Positions 1 through 8,015 of a DNA stretch of 11,795 bases are shown in pieces; the stretch's first letter is position 1, and each line of letters opens with the position of its first letter. The notes below the pieces were generated by a model. It ran no database searches, was not told the origin of the DNA, and was given only the letters and a program-made list of their open reading frames with translations. The DNA is from Fidelibacterota bacterium. GTDB lineage: Bacteria > Fidelibacterota > UBA2242 > JAFGTP01. Location of the stretch: NCBI GenBank assembly GCA_021734005.1, contig JAIPJV010000034.1:1-11795 (forward strand). The letters run 5' to 3'. A program made the translations under genes and the position numbers.

Positions 1-1310
1 GAAGCATCTGAAGTGGTATATTGTCCTGTCCCTGAATGTAATATTTTGGCATCTTCAATAGGATCACCAGTCCTGTTGTCTAGTATCTGACCACTTATAG
101 TTGCTTTATTATATTTATAGGACATAACTACGTTACTAAAATTATGATCCTCTTGAGGACTTAATGATACATTACTGATAGTATTATCATCAAAATATTC
201 TTTACTAAATGTAAATTCCAAACTTGTATCAGCATCTATCTGCAAATCAAATTCAAATTTACCCAGAGAACTGGTAGTAACTGGCGAATCCATCATATCT
301 GTATAGACTTCAACTCCTGATAAAGATTCATTATCACGGTTATCTATGACCTTACCACTTACTGTCAAGGGTTCATAGGCCGGTGGTATTAAATTAATTG
401 GATCAAGCGTAACATTCTCTTCTGGGGTAACATTATCTATTGTATAGGTTTTTGTCTCATAAGGATCCAGACTGATAGTCAAGGAAACACCCTGCGGTTC
501 ATTAATCTGTATATCCATGCTAAAATTACCGGAAGCATCTGAGGTGATAAATATTCCTGTTCCTGAATGTAATATTTTGGCATCTTCAATAGGATCACCA
601 GTCCTGTTGTCGAGTATCTGACCACTTATACTTGCTTTATTATATTCATAGGACATAACTACGTTATTAAAATCATGATCCGCTTCAGGACTTAATGATA
701 CATTGCTGATAGTAGTATCATTAAAATAGTCTTTACTAAAGGAAAAGTCTAAACTCGTATCGGCATCTATCTGCAAATCAAATTCAAATTTACCCAGAGA
801 ACTGGTAGTAACTGGTGAATCCATCATATCTGTATAGACTTCAACTCCTGATAAAGATTCATTATCACGATTATCTATGACCTTACCACTTACTGTCAAA
901 GGTTCATTGGCCGGTGGTATTAAATTAATTGGATCAAGCGTAATATTCTCTTCCGGGGTGACGTTATCTATTGTGTAGGTTTTAGTCTCATAGGGATCCA
1001 GGCTGATCGTCAAGGAAACACTCTGCGGTTCATTAATCTGTAAATCCATACTAAAATTACCGGAAGCATCTGAAGTGGTATATTGTCCTGTTCCTGAATG
1101 TAATATTTTGGCATCTTCAATTGGATCACCAGTCCTGTTGTCTAGTATCTGACCACTTATACTTGCCTTATTATATTCATAGGACATAACTACGTTATTA
1201 AAATTATAATCCTCTTGAGGACTTAATGATACATTACTAATTGTCGTATCATTAAAATATTCTTTACTAAAGGAAAAATCTAAACTCGTATCTGCATCGA
1301 TTTGAAGATT
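1..1310 (-). repeat. Near-identical 531-bp tandem repeats (2.5 copies) inside the repeat protein gene
   Basis: The sequence at position 1 recurs at 532 and at 1063 in register, a period of exactly 531 bp (177 codons, one A+B module pair). Aligning 3-531 with 534-1062 by hand gave about 39 differences, roughly 93% identity, including long identical runs at synonymous sites. The close similarity of the third copy fades gradually above about 1300. Nucleotide-level identity of this kind points to recent duplication or gene conversion rather than to protein-level constraint alone. Confidence 0.95.
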
Positions 1311-3905
1311 AAACTCAAATTTGCCTAAGGAATTCGTAATAACAGCAGACTCCATTATATCATTGTATACCTCAACATCTGCAATAGGTTCGCTAATCCT
1401 ACTGTCAATAACTTTGCCTGATAAAGACAAAGCCTGATATTCTGGTGGAGTCAGAAGGATTTTGCCGAGGCTCAATTCATCCTCTGGTGAAATTGGATCA
1501 ATATTAATTGATTTAGTCTCATATGGATATTTACTAAGTTGTAATGTTACTGTTTGATCAGTATTTATCTGTATATTTATTTCGAAATTGCCATTATCAT
1601 CAGTATAGTCGAATATACTATGACCGCTAATTGATGCTTTTGCATTAATAATTGCAGTATCAGATCTTGCATTATATATTTGTCCAGTAATAACAGCCTG
1701 AGAATATTTATAATTTAGAACTATATCGTCAACAGTTTTGTCTTTTTCTGGAGATAAATTTACAGATAAATTACTATCTTCAAAATATTGCTTTCTTACA
1801 GTTAAATCTACCGTTTGAGCAGAATCAATTACTAAATCAGTTTCAAAAACACCTCTGGCATCTGTAATAATTGGAGAATCCAAGATAATTCCTGAAATTT
1901 CAGCATTTTCAATCGGATCTCCTTCTCTATTATCAATAACTTTACCTCTTAAGGTTAAGGACTGATATTCTGGCGGAATTATTTCAATTTTACCTAAATT
2001 AATTTCTTCTTCAGGCGATATAGGATCAATCTCAATTGTTTTACTATTGTAGGGATATTTACTAAAGTTAACATTGATTGTTTGGGCTGTATTAATCTGG
2101 ACAGGTAACGAAAAGTTACCATCTGAATCTGAATATGAATAGACGTCATCAATGCCTTCTATTGATACTTTAACTCTGTTAACAGTTGTATCCGATCGAC
2201 TATTATAAATTTGACCAGTAATATTTGCCTGAGAATATTTATAACTGAGTTCGATACTACCAGCAGAATAATCTTCTTCCGGATTTAGAGTTACACTGAA
2301 GCTTGCATCATTAAAGAACTGTTTGCTAATAGTAAACTCAACCGTACGATTCGAATCAACTTTTATTTCAATTTCAAAATTACCCCTACTATCCGTATTG
2401 ACAGGAGATTCTAATATTTCGGACATTATTTCAGCGTTTTCAATAGGCTCATTCTCTCGGCTATCTATTACTTTTCCACTCACTGTCAAAGCTTTATAAG
2501 CAGGTGGAACCAATCTTATCTCATCCAGATCAATTTCATCCTTGGGAGAAATAGGATCAATTGTAATTGTTTTCGTCTCGTAAGGATATTTACTAAAGAC
2601 AACATTTATAGTCTGGGCTGTATTGATCTGGACTGGTAATTCAAATTCACCATTGGAATCGGTATGGGTATAGACTTGGTCAAGCCCCTCGATAGATACT
2701 TTTATATCATTAAGAGTTGTATCCGCTCTATCATTAAATACCTGGCCGGTTATTATTGCTGGATCATATTGATAGGCCAGCTCAATAGTTCCAGTCTCAT
2801 AATCTTGTTCTGGATTCAAGGTAATAGAAAAGCTGCTATCCTGAAAATATTGCTTACTGGCTGTCAATTCCACAGTCCGAATTGAATCCACTTTTACATC
2901 AAATTCAAATTGTCCACTGGCATTTGTTGTGACCGGTTCATCCAGAATCTCACAACGGATTTCAGCATTTTCCAGAGGCTGCTGATCAGATTTTACGACC
3001 TTTCCATACACTGTAAGAGATTCATAAGCCGGTGGTACGAGTTTAATTTTTCCCAGATTAAGATCATCTTCCGGTGAAATCGGATCAACTTTGATTGATT
3101 TACTATCATAGGGATATTTACCAAAATTGACTGTAATGGCCTGAGCAGTATTAATCTGAACAGAAAGATCAAAATTTCCACTTTCATCTGTATAGCCATA
3201 AACTTTGTCATATTCTTCGATAGAAACTTTGACCCGATTAATAGTTGTATCGGAGCGATTATTATAGACGGTTCCCCTTAGGTGGGCGGGATCAAGTTCG
3301 TAATTCATTGTGATTTTGCCGATCTCGACATCCTGCTCAGGCTCAATATCTACCTGAACGGTATCACTTATAAAATATTGTTTTTGAAAAACAATGGTTG
3401 ATGAGACGGACTGATTGGCTTTAATGTCAAATGAAAAATAGCCCTGTTCATCAGTGGTAACATTCTGTTGGGTAATTTCGGTTATCAATTGCACATCCTG
3501 AACTGGTTCGTTGTACAAGCCATCGACGATTTGACCGGATACAGTCAAGGAGTCATAATCCGGCTGTAAAAGCAGTGAGCCCAGTTTTCTTTCCTTGCCG
3601 GGTTCAACTTCAATATCCATAGTTTTAGAATAATAGGATTCTTTACTGATTTCCAGACTTAGCTGACTGGTTTCTTCAACTTCAGTTATTAATGTAAAAG
3701 CTCCAGAAGAATCGGAAAGACTGGTAACTTCTTCGATAGATTCACCTGTTAAAGTCAGGGCTGCATTCACGATGTTTTCACCGGTAAAATAATTTTTAAC
3801 AGTCCCGGATAATTTGACTTCCTTATCTTCTGATTCTAATATTTTGGAGCAGGTAACAAACAGAGCAAGAATTATTACAGTTAAAATAAATAATTTGTTT
3901 TTCAT
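1..3905 (-). CDS. Giant repeat lipoprotein-like surface protein, tandem CarboxypepD_reg/Ig-like modules (3' end outside window)
   Basis: I checked this frame codon by codon: it is open from the ATG at 3905 to the left edge, 1301 codons with no stop, so the C-terminus is missing. Residues 1-18 form a signal peptide (KNK, then a hydrophobic stretch) ending at Cys19 in LFVTC. This is an imperfect lipobox, with Thr where Gly/Ala/Ser is usual, so lipidation is likely but unproven. From residue 30 the protein is a chain of about 88-residue beta-rich modules of the carboxypeptidase-regulatory-like (transthyretin/Ig-fold) type, each with a G-x-V/I start and a T-D-x-x-G-x-F core. Two module types alternate: A (ITGQIYN...RSDT or ISGQILDNRTGDP; later INTAQTI and SKYPY) and B (LTVSGKVID; later FEFD, SKQYF and LNPEQDY). 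Seven complete A+B pairs and the start of an eighth A are present. No enzyme motif is visible. I infer a surface stalk or adhesin. It starts 39 bp after the HD-GYP gene, with only a weak, distant ribosome site, so cotranscription is possible. Confidence 0.9.
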   Translation of the reverse strand, partial: MKNKLFILTVIILALFVTCSKILESEDKEVKLSGTVKNYFTGENIVNAALTLTGESIEEVTSLSDSSGAFTLITEVEETSQLSLEISKESYYSKTMDIEVEPGKERKLGSLLLQPDYDSLTVSGQIVDGLYNEPVQDVQLITEITQQNVTTDEQGYFSFDIKANQSVSSTIVFQKQYFISDTVQVDIEPEQDVEIGKITMNYELDPAHLRGTVYNNRSDTTINRVKVSIEEYDKVYGYTDESGNFDLSVQINTAQAITVNFGKYPYDSKSIKVDPISPEDDLNLGKIKLVPPAYESLTVYGKVVKSDQQPLENAEIRCEILDEPVTTNASGQFEFDVKVDSIRTVELTASKQYFQDSSFSITLNPEQDYETGTIELAYQYDPAIITGQVFNDRADTTLNDIKVSIEGLDQVYTHTDSNGEFELPVQINTAQTINVVFSKYPYETKTITIDPISPKDEIDLDEIRLVPPAYKALTVSGKVIDSRENEPIENAEIMSEILESPVNTDSRGNFEIEIKVDSNRTVEFTISKQFFNDASFSVTLNPEEDYSAGSIELSYKYSQANITGQIYNSRSDTTVNRVKVSIEGIDDVYSYSDSDGNFSLPVQINTAQTINVNFSKYPYNSKTIEIDPISPEEEINLGKIEIIPPEYQSLTLRGKVIDNREGDPIENAEISGIILDSPIITDARGVFETDLVIDSAQTVDLTVRKQYFEDSNLSVNLSPEKDKTVDDIVLNYKYSQAVITGQIYNARSDTAIINAKASISGHSIFDYTDDNGNFEINIQINTDQTVTLQLSKYPYETKSINIDPISPEDELSLGKILLTPPEYQALSLSGKVIDSRISEPIADVEVYNDIMESAVITNSLGKFEFNLQIDADTSLDFSFSKEYFNDTTISNVSLSPQEDYNFNNVVMSYEYNKASISGQILDNRTGDPIEDAKILHSGTGQYTTSDASGNFSMDLQINEPQSVSLTISLDPYETKTYTIDNVTPEENITLDPINLIPPANEPLTVSGKVIDNRDNESLSGVEVYTDMMDSPVTTSSLGKFEFDLQIDADTSLDFSFSKDYFNDTTISNVSLSPEADHDFNNVVMSYEYNKASISGQILDNRTGDPIEDAKILHSGTGIFITSDASGNFSMDIQINEPQGVSLTISLDPYETKTYTIDNVTPEENVTLDPINLIPPAYEPLTVSGKVIDNRDNESLSGVEVYTDMMDSPVTTSSLGKFEFDLQIDADTSLEFTFSKEYFDDNTISNVSLSPQEDHNFSNVVMSYKYNKATISGQILDNRTGDPIEDAKILHSGTGQYTTSDA
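1310..3820 (-). repeat. Older, diverged copies of the same roughly 531-bp module pair
   Basis: The B-module start recurs near 3551, 3020, 2489, 1958 and 1428, and the A-module start near 3818, 3289, 2760, 2229 and 1698. Spacing is 528-531 bp; one interval is a single codon shorter. Copies between 1400 and 3060 clearly resemble each other (for example INTAQTI and SKYPY recur in three A modules, and SKQYF or a close variant recurs in B). The N-terminal pair at 3290-3820 is the most diverged. Length is kept almost exactly while sequence drifts, which suggests a structural spacing constraint. Confidence 0.9.
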
Positions 3906-3944
3906 AGTCTTTCAAGCCCTTTTATTATTTTTTTGCGGACAATC

Positions 3945-4958
3945 TTAATTTTCCTCTTCATCAAAGAGTTGAAAGCCTTCCCGAAAGACTTTTACACAGG
4001 CTTTAACAACCTCAGAATCGTATAATTTCCCTTTTTGATTGATAACCTCCTGCAGAACCTCACCAATATGGTAGGCACTTCGAAAGGGACGCTGGGAAGA
4101 CATGGCAATGATTACGTCAGCAACTGCAAAAATACGAGCCTCAATCATAATTTCATCGCCTTCCAGACTATTGGGATATCCGGAGCCATCTACTCTTTCA
4201 TGGTGCTGGTGTAATATATCAGCAATTGGCCAGGGAAAATCAATCTTTTTCAAAAGTTCGTAACCTTTGATAGGATGTTCTTTTAAATAGGAAAATTCCA
4301 TAGAAGATAATTCTCCGGTACTGGATAAAATTTCAGCCGGAACAGTCAACTTTCCAATTCCATGGACTTTACTGGCATATTTAAGACTATCTACCTGGTG
4401 TTGGGAAAGCCCCATCTCTTTGGCAATTGATTGGGTTAATTTTTGTAATTTTTTATGATGGCTGGTTTGATAAATATTATTGAGTTCAATAGTACCGGAT
4501 ATCAACTCAATTGCATCCTGATAAGTGTCATTGAGTTTGGCAAGACAATGTTTCTCATCAGAGATATTAAAAATATGGCCCATGATTAAACTTCGACCAT
4601 CCAGATTAATTTTGGAGGAATACAATTTAAGCCAAACAGAGCTGGCATATTCTTTTTTTAGCAAGGAGGCTACAAAATGGGGTAAAAGGGAGCTATCTTT
4701 TTTAACCTGGGCTTTAAATTCGATTTTATGTTTATCTTTTTTATCTTCATCCTTACTTATTTGAGTAAAGAAATCATCCAGATCATCTTTATAATCAGGA
4801 TGAACTATAGATGAAACACTATTGTCCTGGAGCTCCGATTTTTTATATCCCAGTAAATTTGCAAAAGTATCATTGACATAGACAAATTGATCATTTTTAC
4901 ACAGAAAAATACCATGGGCACTCTCTTCAACCATCTTTTTATAAATTCTATCATTCAT
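3945..4958 (-). CDS. PAS domain + HD-GYP domain protein with a degenerate HD dyad
   Basis: Predicted cytoplasmic signalling protein of about 337 residues. I chose the ATG at 4958 because an AAAGGA/TAGG stretch lies a short way upstream and the PAS domain begins directly after it; an in-frame ATG at 4985 would add nine residues but has only a poorly spaced site. Residues 3-135 form a PAS domain (GIFLCKNDQFVYVNDTFANL, GYKKSEL, then an HIFNISDE end), which could sense a ligand or redox state. Residues 165-330 are HD-GYP: a first His at 167, then VHGIGK (199-204), EHP (His228), HHERVDGSGYP (252-262) and ARIFAVADV. HD-GYP proteins normally hydrolyse cyclic di-GMP at a metal centre whose ligands include the HD Asp. 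Here that Asp is Gly200 (codon GGA), while the other signature ligands and the GYP motif remain. Activity may be lost or altered, and a sensor role is possible. The neighbouring pilus and surface-protein genes suit a role in attachment control. Confidence 0.93.
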   Translation of the reverse strand: MNDRIYKKMVEESAHGIFLCKNDQFVYVNDTFANLLGYKKSELQDNSVSSIVHPDYKDDLDDFFTQISKDEDKKDKHKIEFKAQVKKDSSLLPHFVASLLKKEYASSVWLKLYSSKINLDGRSLIMGHIFNISDEKHCLAKLNDTYQDAIELISGTIELNNIYQTSHHKKLQKLTQSIAKEMGLSQHQVDSLKYASKVHGIGKLTVPAEILSSTGELSSMEFSYLKEHPIKGYELLKKIDFPWPIADILHQHHERVDGSGYPNSLEGDEIMIEARIFAVADVIIAMSSQRPFRSAYHIGEVLQEVINQKGKLYDSEVVKACVKVFREGFQLFDEEEN

Positions 4959-5020
4959 GGATAAACCTATTCCTTTCGGTAGCATAACTGGATAGCATAT
5001 TTTTTCCTGTTTAGTTTAAT

Positions 5021-5038
5021 TCAGTTAAAATTAACTGA
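5021..5038. promoter_or_regulatory. Perfect 8-bp palindrome with 2-bp spacer upstream of the HD-GYP gene
   Basis: TCAGTTAA and TTAACTGA are separated by AA, between the secretin stop and the HD-GYP start. It could be a regulator-binding operator or an RNA hairpin in the 5' leader of the HD-GYP transcript. It lacks the T-tract that would make it a convincing terminator on the minus strand. Confidence 0.35.
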
Positions 5039-5065
5039 CTTCTTTAATAATTGAGGATGTAATTT

Positions 5066-5088
5066 GAAAAATAATAAGTCTGACTTAT
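5066..5088 (-). terminator. Possible weak Rho-independent terminator after the secretin gene
   Basis: On the minus strand, 30 bp after the secretin stop, ATAAGTCAGACTTAT folds into a 6-bp stem with a 3-nt loop and is followed by TATTTTTC. The T-rich tail and position fit a terminator. The stem is short and AT-rich, so termination may be partial. The same bases overlap a possible promoter for the HD-GYP gene. Confidence 0.35.
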
Positions 5089-5113
5089 ATATAAAATTTA
5101 AGAACAGAATCAA
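5086..5113 (-). promoter_or_regulatory. Possible sigma70-type promoter for the HD-GYP gene
   Basis: On the minus strand, TTGATT (5113-5108) is followed after 16 bp by TATATA (5091-5086). Transcription would start near the palindromes, about 100 bp upstream of the HD-GYP start. In DNA this AT-rich, such matches arise by chance, so this is weak evidence. Confidence 0.25.
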
Positions 5114-5117
5114 TCAA

Positions 5118-7139
5118 TTATCTAAGTTTGAATATCTCAGGATTCATACCTGAAGTTTGAGCCTTAATTTTTTCTATATATTGGACAGCATCTTCATAGT
5201 AATGAAATTTACCACTTTTAATGCTGTAATAGGATTTACCATCTTTGATCCGAAGATCAATATGATTGCTAAAACCCTTAACAGTCAATTTGGAGGCCTC
5301 AATAAGAGCTTTTTCATAATTTTCAGTTTCCATTATTTGAATAGTAAAACGAGGCTCTTTTTGTTCTACTTTCTGTTCTGGCTTATCTTCAGGTTTCTCT
5401 TCTTCAACTTTCTCAGGTACAGGCTCAGTTTCAACCTTTTCAGTTTTATCTTTTTTTGTTTCTTCAATAACGTCCAGTTCTTCCAGCTTGGGCTCTTTTT
5501 TCTCAACCTCTTTTTTGTCCGCTGTTTCCGACTTTTCTGCTGGTTTTTCTTCAGGAGCGGATTCTTTATCTATAGATTCTTCTTCAGGTTGCGGAGCTGC
5601 TTGTTTTTGAGTTTCTTGTTCAGGTTTCTCTTCCTTAACTTCTGGTTTTTCATCTTCAACTTGTTTGGGTGGTTCCTGTTTTGTCTCCGGTTCCGATTTT
5701 TCCTCAGGTTTTATTTCCTGGACTGTTTTTTGTTTTGCTTCAGGCTGTGGTTTTTCATCAGGTTTTTCTTGGGAGATTGATTTTTCTCTTTCTACTTTTT
5801 GGGCTTCCTGTTCCTGCTTTTCAACAGTTTTACTTTCTGTTCTTCTTTGGCGTTCGGCAGTACGTGCTTTTTTCTTTTGTTGCTGGTCTTCAGTATCTTC
5901 ATCTATCAAAGCATTAACATCATTATCAAATTCATTGATTTCTTTGTCCCGCTGCATAGAGAGAATTTTCTGCTTTTTCTCCTCAATTCTCTGCTGCAGG
6001 CTTTTGACCATTTCAACCTGAATAAAAATGATCAGTTCTTTGCGATTAGTAGTTGCTTCATCACTACCGAACAAATATCTAAGGCCGAAAACCCACCAGG
6101 GAAGGTCTTTTAGAATAGGAATGCCGTTTCTGATATTTTGCTTTTCCTGAGTAAAAAGACCACCAATTACGGTCTGTTCCCCATCCAATAATAAGACATC
6201 AGTTTCTGCATTTTGCGTTGAAATTTCGGGACGATCCAGACCGGTTTGGGCCGAACTCTTTTCCGCTTTGATCTTAAGATGAATAAAAGTACGACCTTCA
6301 TCAGTTATTATCTGGGGAGTAACTTCCAGGATAGTACCGGCATTAACAAATCGTGAAACTGTATTTCCGGCATAGTCCTTCTGAGTAACAGCAAAGCGTT
6401 TTCCCACCTGAATATTTCCCTTTTGACCATCGACAACTTTAATGGAGGGCTTGGAAATTATTTTACCAATATTCAGATTTTCAAAAGCATTTAAAAGGGC
6501 TTCCACATCAACCTGTCCATCTTCATTGGTTGTATTATGGATAATGGATCCAATTTGCCCGCCCTGTTCCAATTGTTCTTCAGAACCAGCAAATGTAAAA
6601 CCGGCCTGCAAATTTCGAATTGTTAAGCCTGGCTCTGATTGGAGGATAGACCAGTTGATACCTACTTTTCGGGATTTTGTACGGTCGGCCTGAAAGAAAA
6701 TAGCATTGATCTTGACTTCCCGGGTATGCCTATCAAATTGGACTTCTTTTTTTTCACCTTTTTCTTCTTTTTTGGCGCCCTCTGCTGCTACGATTTGATA
6801 ATAATTGGGATTTTTTTGATAAACAAAGCCACGACTATCGATAATTTTCTTCATAGCATCTTTCCAGTAAGTAGAGCGGATTTCAACCCCAATCGGCCCA
6901 TCAGCCTTGGTCATATCAACGATGGCTCGGCCTTCATCTTTTATAGCGACTTTGCTGAGAATATTGATGGCATCTTGATAACTGGTCTGCTGCGCAAGGC
7001 TAACCATCTGTTCTTCCGTTGTATAAGTACGGATAGGAAATTCCTGAGCTGTGACAGGATTAATAGCAATAGGAGTCAGAAAAAATAAAATTATCAAAAA
7101 TAACGGTGAATACAGAATTACAGATTTTTTATTGCACAT
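5118..7139 (-). CDS. pilQ: PilQ/GspD-family secretin with charged linker and C-terminal SPOR domain
   Basis: Outer-membrane secretin, the multimeric pore through which a type IV pilus passes. Residues 1-31 are a signal peptide with likely cleavage at VTA|Q. Residues 50-118 resemble the short secretin/TonB N-terminal (STN) domain. Residues 140-378 are the secretin core, with AGTILEVTPQI (267-277), a DVLLLDGEQTVIGGLF segment (314-329) and IPILKDLPWW (340-349) leading into the final strand (ELIIFIQVEMV). Residues 380-595 are a low-complexity Glu/Lys/Pro/Gln-rich linker, probably disordered. Residues 596-673 are a SPOR domain (FTIQIMETENYEKAL, then YYSIKSGKFHYYEDA); SPOR domains bind peptidoglycan glycan strands lacking stem peptides. 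No AMIN domain and few N-domains are present, so the periplasmic part is short. The start overlaps the end of the PilOP gene by 11 bp, suggesting translational coupling. GspD of a type II system is an alternative name, but the PilMNOP-like neighbours favour PilQ. Confidence 0.93.
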   Translation of the reverse strand: MCNKKSVILYSPLFLIILFFLTPIAINPVTAQEFPIRTYTTEEQMVSLAQQTSYQDAINILSKVAIKDEGRAIVDMTKADGPIGVEIRSTYWKDAMKKIIDSRGFVYQKNPNYYQIVAAEGAKKEEKGEKKEVQFDRHTREVKINAIFFQADRTKSRKVGINWSILQSEPGLTIRNLQAGFTFAGSEEQLEQGGQIGSIIHNTTNEDGQVDVEALLNAFENLNIGKIISKPSIKVVDGQKGNIQVGKRFAVTQKDYAGNTVSRFVNAGTILEVTPQIITDEGRTFIHLKIKAEKSSAQTGLDRPEISTQNAETDVLLLDGEQTVIGGLFTQEKQNIRNGIPILKDLPWWVFGLRYLFGSDEATTNRKELIIFIQVEMVKSLQQRIEEKKQKILSMQRDKEINEFDNDVNALIDEDTEDQQQKKKARTAERQRRTESKTVEKQEQEAQKVEREKSISQEKPDEKPQPEAKQKTVQEIKPEEKSEPETKQEPPKQVEDEKPEVKEEKPEQETQKQAAPQPEEESIDKESAPEEKPAEKSETADKKEVEKKEPKLEELDVIEETKKDKTEKVETEPVPEKVEEEKPEDKPEQKVEQKEPRFTIQIMETENYEKALIEASKLTVKGFSNHIDLRIKDGKSYYSIKSGKFHYYEDAVQYIEKIKAQTSGMNPEIFKLR

Positions 7140-7998
7140 CGCTTACTTTCTCGTTTAATTTTTTTTCCAGAACTTTCTTAATACCGCCCATATTCAACTT
7201 GAATACTGCTATCCCTTCTTCAACATCAATCGAAGTCATTTCACCAAGATAAACACGACCTCCAACCTCAAATGATTTCAATTGCCCATCCCCAAATTTA
7301 AACCAGGCGGTTTCCGGGGCAACCAGAGAAATCAATTTAGCATTTCGAATATCAGGTAAATTAAGTGTGTTTGGTGGCAAATTCTGGGTAATTAAAGGTT
7401 CAAAAGGATTATATTCTTTTGAGTAATGTATTTTAGGACTAATACTAAAAATATCACGGTCACTTTTTTCGGATTTTTCCAGAAAAACTCCTCTTATTAA
7501 TAATTTAATTGTACCTTGTCCATTTTTTTGGGAAGAAAAGGAGAAATTTTGAATAAAAAATAGAGGAGGTGAATACTCAAGATAATTGATAAAACTTTCA
7601 ATTTCTTTAAAATTACCATTCCCTGATAAACTATAAGTAGCCTCAGTTACTTCATCTCTGCTCTTTATGCTATTTACACTATAGTCAAATTGGAAGAATT
7701 CACCATTAGGATCAAATTCTTCAAAATACAGTAGTACCTGATGAATATACTTTTTATCTATAGTCATAGTGGGGAAATTATTTAACTGGTATTTAAGCTC
7801 TCTTAATTCTTCGTTTTTCTGATCAACCTCGACCTTAAAATTTTGTAGTCTTTGATATTCCTCTTTTTCATCTCTATAACCGGACTGAATATCATTGATC
7901 TTTTTACCATATTTTTCATGGATATAAAATAGTCCCCCAACCAGAATTATGATCAAAAGGACCATCAAAATAATTGTATTTAGAACATGTTTCGACAT
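7129..7998 (-). CDS. pilO: PilO-PilP-like fusion, inner-membrane pilus alignment protein
   Basis: A 289-residue bitopic inner-membrane protein. Residues 1-6 are cytoplasmic, 7-26 a membrane helix, 30-75 a coiled coil (DEKEEYQRLQNFKVEVDQKN), and 80-175 a ferredoxin-like PilO domain whose typical stretch FKEIESFINYLEYSPPLFFI lies at 130-149. After a linker, residues 196-285 match the PilP/GspC homology-region pattern: YNPFEPL (like the DPF start of PilP), LISLVAPETAWFKF, then SFEVGGRVYLGEMTSIDVE. In Proteobacteria PilO and PilP are separate proteins that bridge PilN to PilQ. Here one chain seems to do both, with its C-terminal domain positioned to contact the secretin encoded immediately downstream. 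It starts 17 bp after PilMN with no clear Shine-Dalgarno and overlaps the secretin start by 11 bp. The PilO part is secure at family level; the PilP part is my pattern match and needs structural confirmation. GspM/GspC-like is the type II alternative. Confidence 0.85.
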   Translation of the reverse strand: MSKHVLNTIILMVLLIIILVGGLFYIHEKYGKKINDIQSGYRDEKEEYQRLQNFKVEVDQKNEELRELKYQLNNFPTMTIDKKYIHQVLLYFEEFDPNGEFFQFDYSVNSIKSRDEVTEATYSLSGNGNFKEIESFINYLEYSPPLFFIQNFSFSSQKNGQGTIKLLIRGVFLEKSEKSDRDIFSISPKIHYSKEYNPFEPLITQNLPPNTLNLPDIRNAKLISLVAPETAWFKFGDGQLKSFEVGGRVYLGEMTSIDVEEGIAVFKLNMGGIKKVLEKKLNEKVSDVQ

Positions 7999-8015
7999 AT
8001 TAACTCAATTTATTA

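Noticed and set aside
1..1310. CRISPR-like or mobile-element repeat array
   Set aside because: The repeat unit is 531 bp, has no spacers and keeps an open reading frame with protein-module structure; no transposase or terminal repeats are present.
2664..3211. Short frames on both strands inside the repeat gene (2664-2885 plus, 2993-3211 minus in another frame)
   Set aside because: The giant repeat frame is open throughout this interval with clear module conservation; these are chance frames in AT-rich DNA.
5157..5780. A 207-codon plus-strand frame rich in Phe, Leu and Arg, looking like a membrane protein
   Set aside because: It is the antisense shadow of the Glu/Lys/Pro-rich linker of the secretin. 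The phenylalanine runs are just the complement of Glu/Lys codons, and it has no family motif.
5665..6113. Several overlapping plus-strand frames over the secretin linker and core
   Set aside because: They lie entirely opposite a well-supported secretin, have Ser/Phe-rich composition from the complement, and overlap one another.
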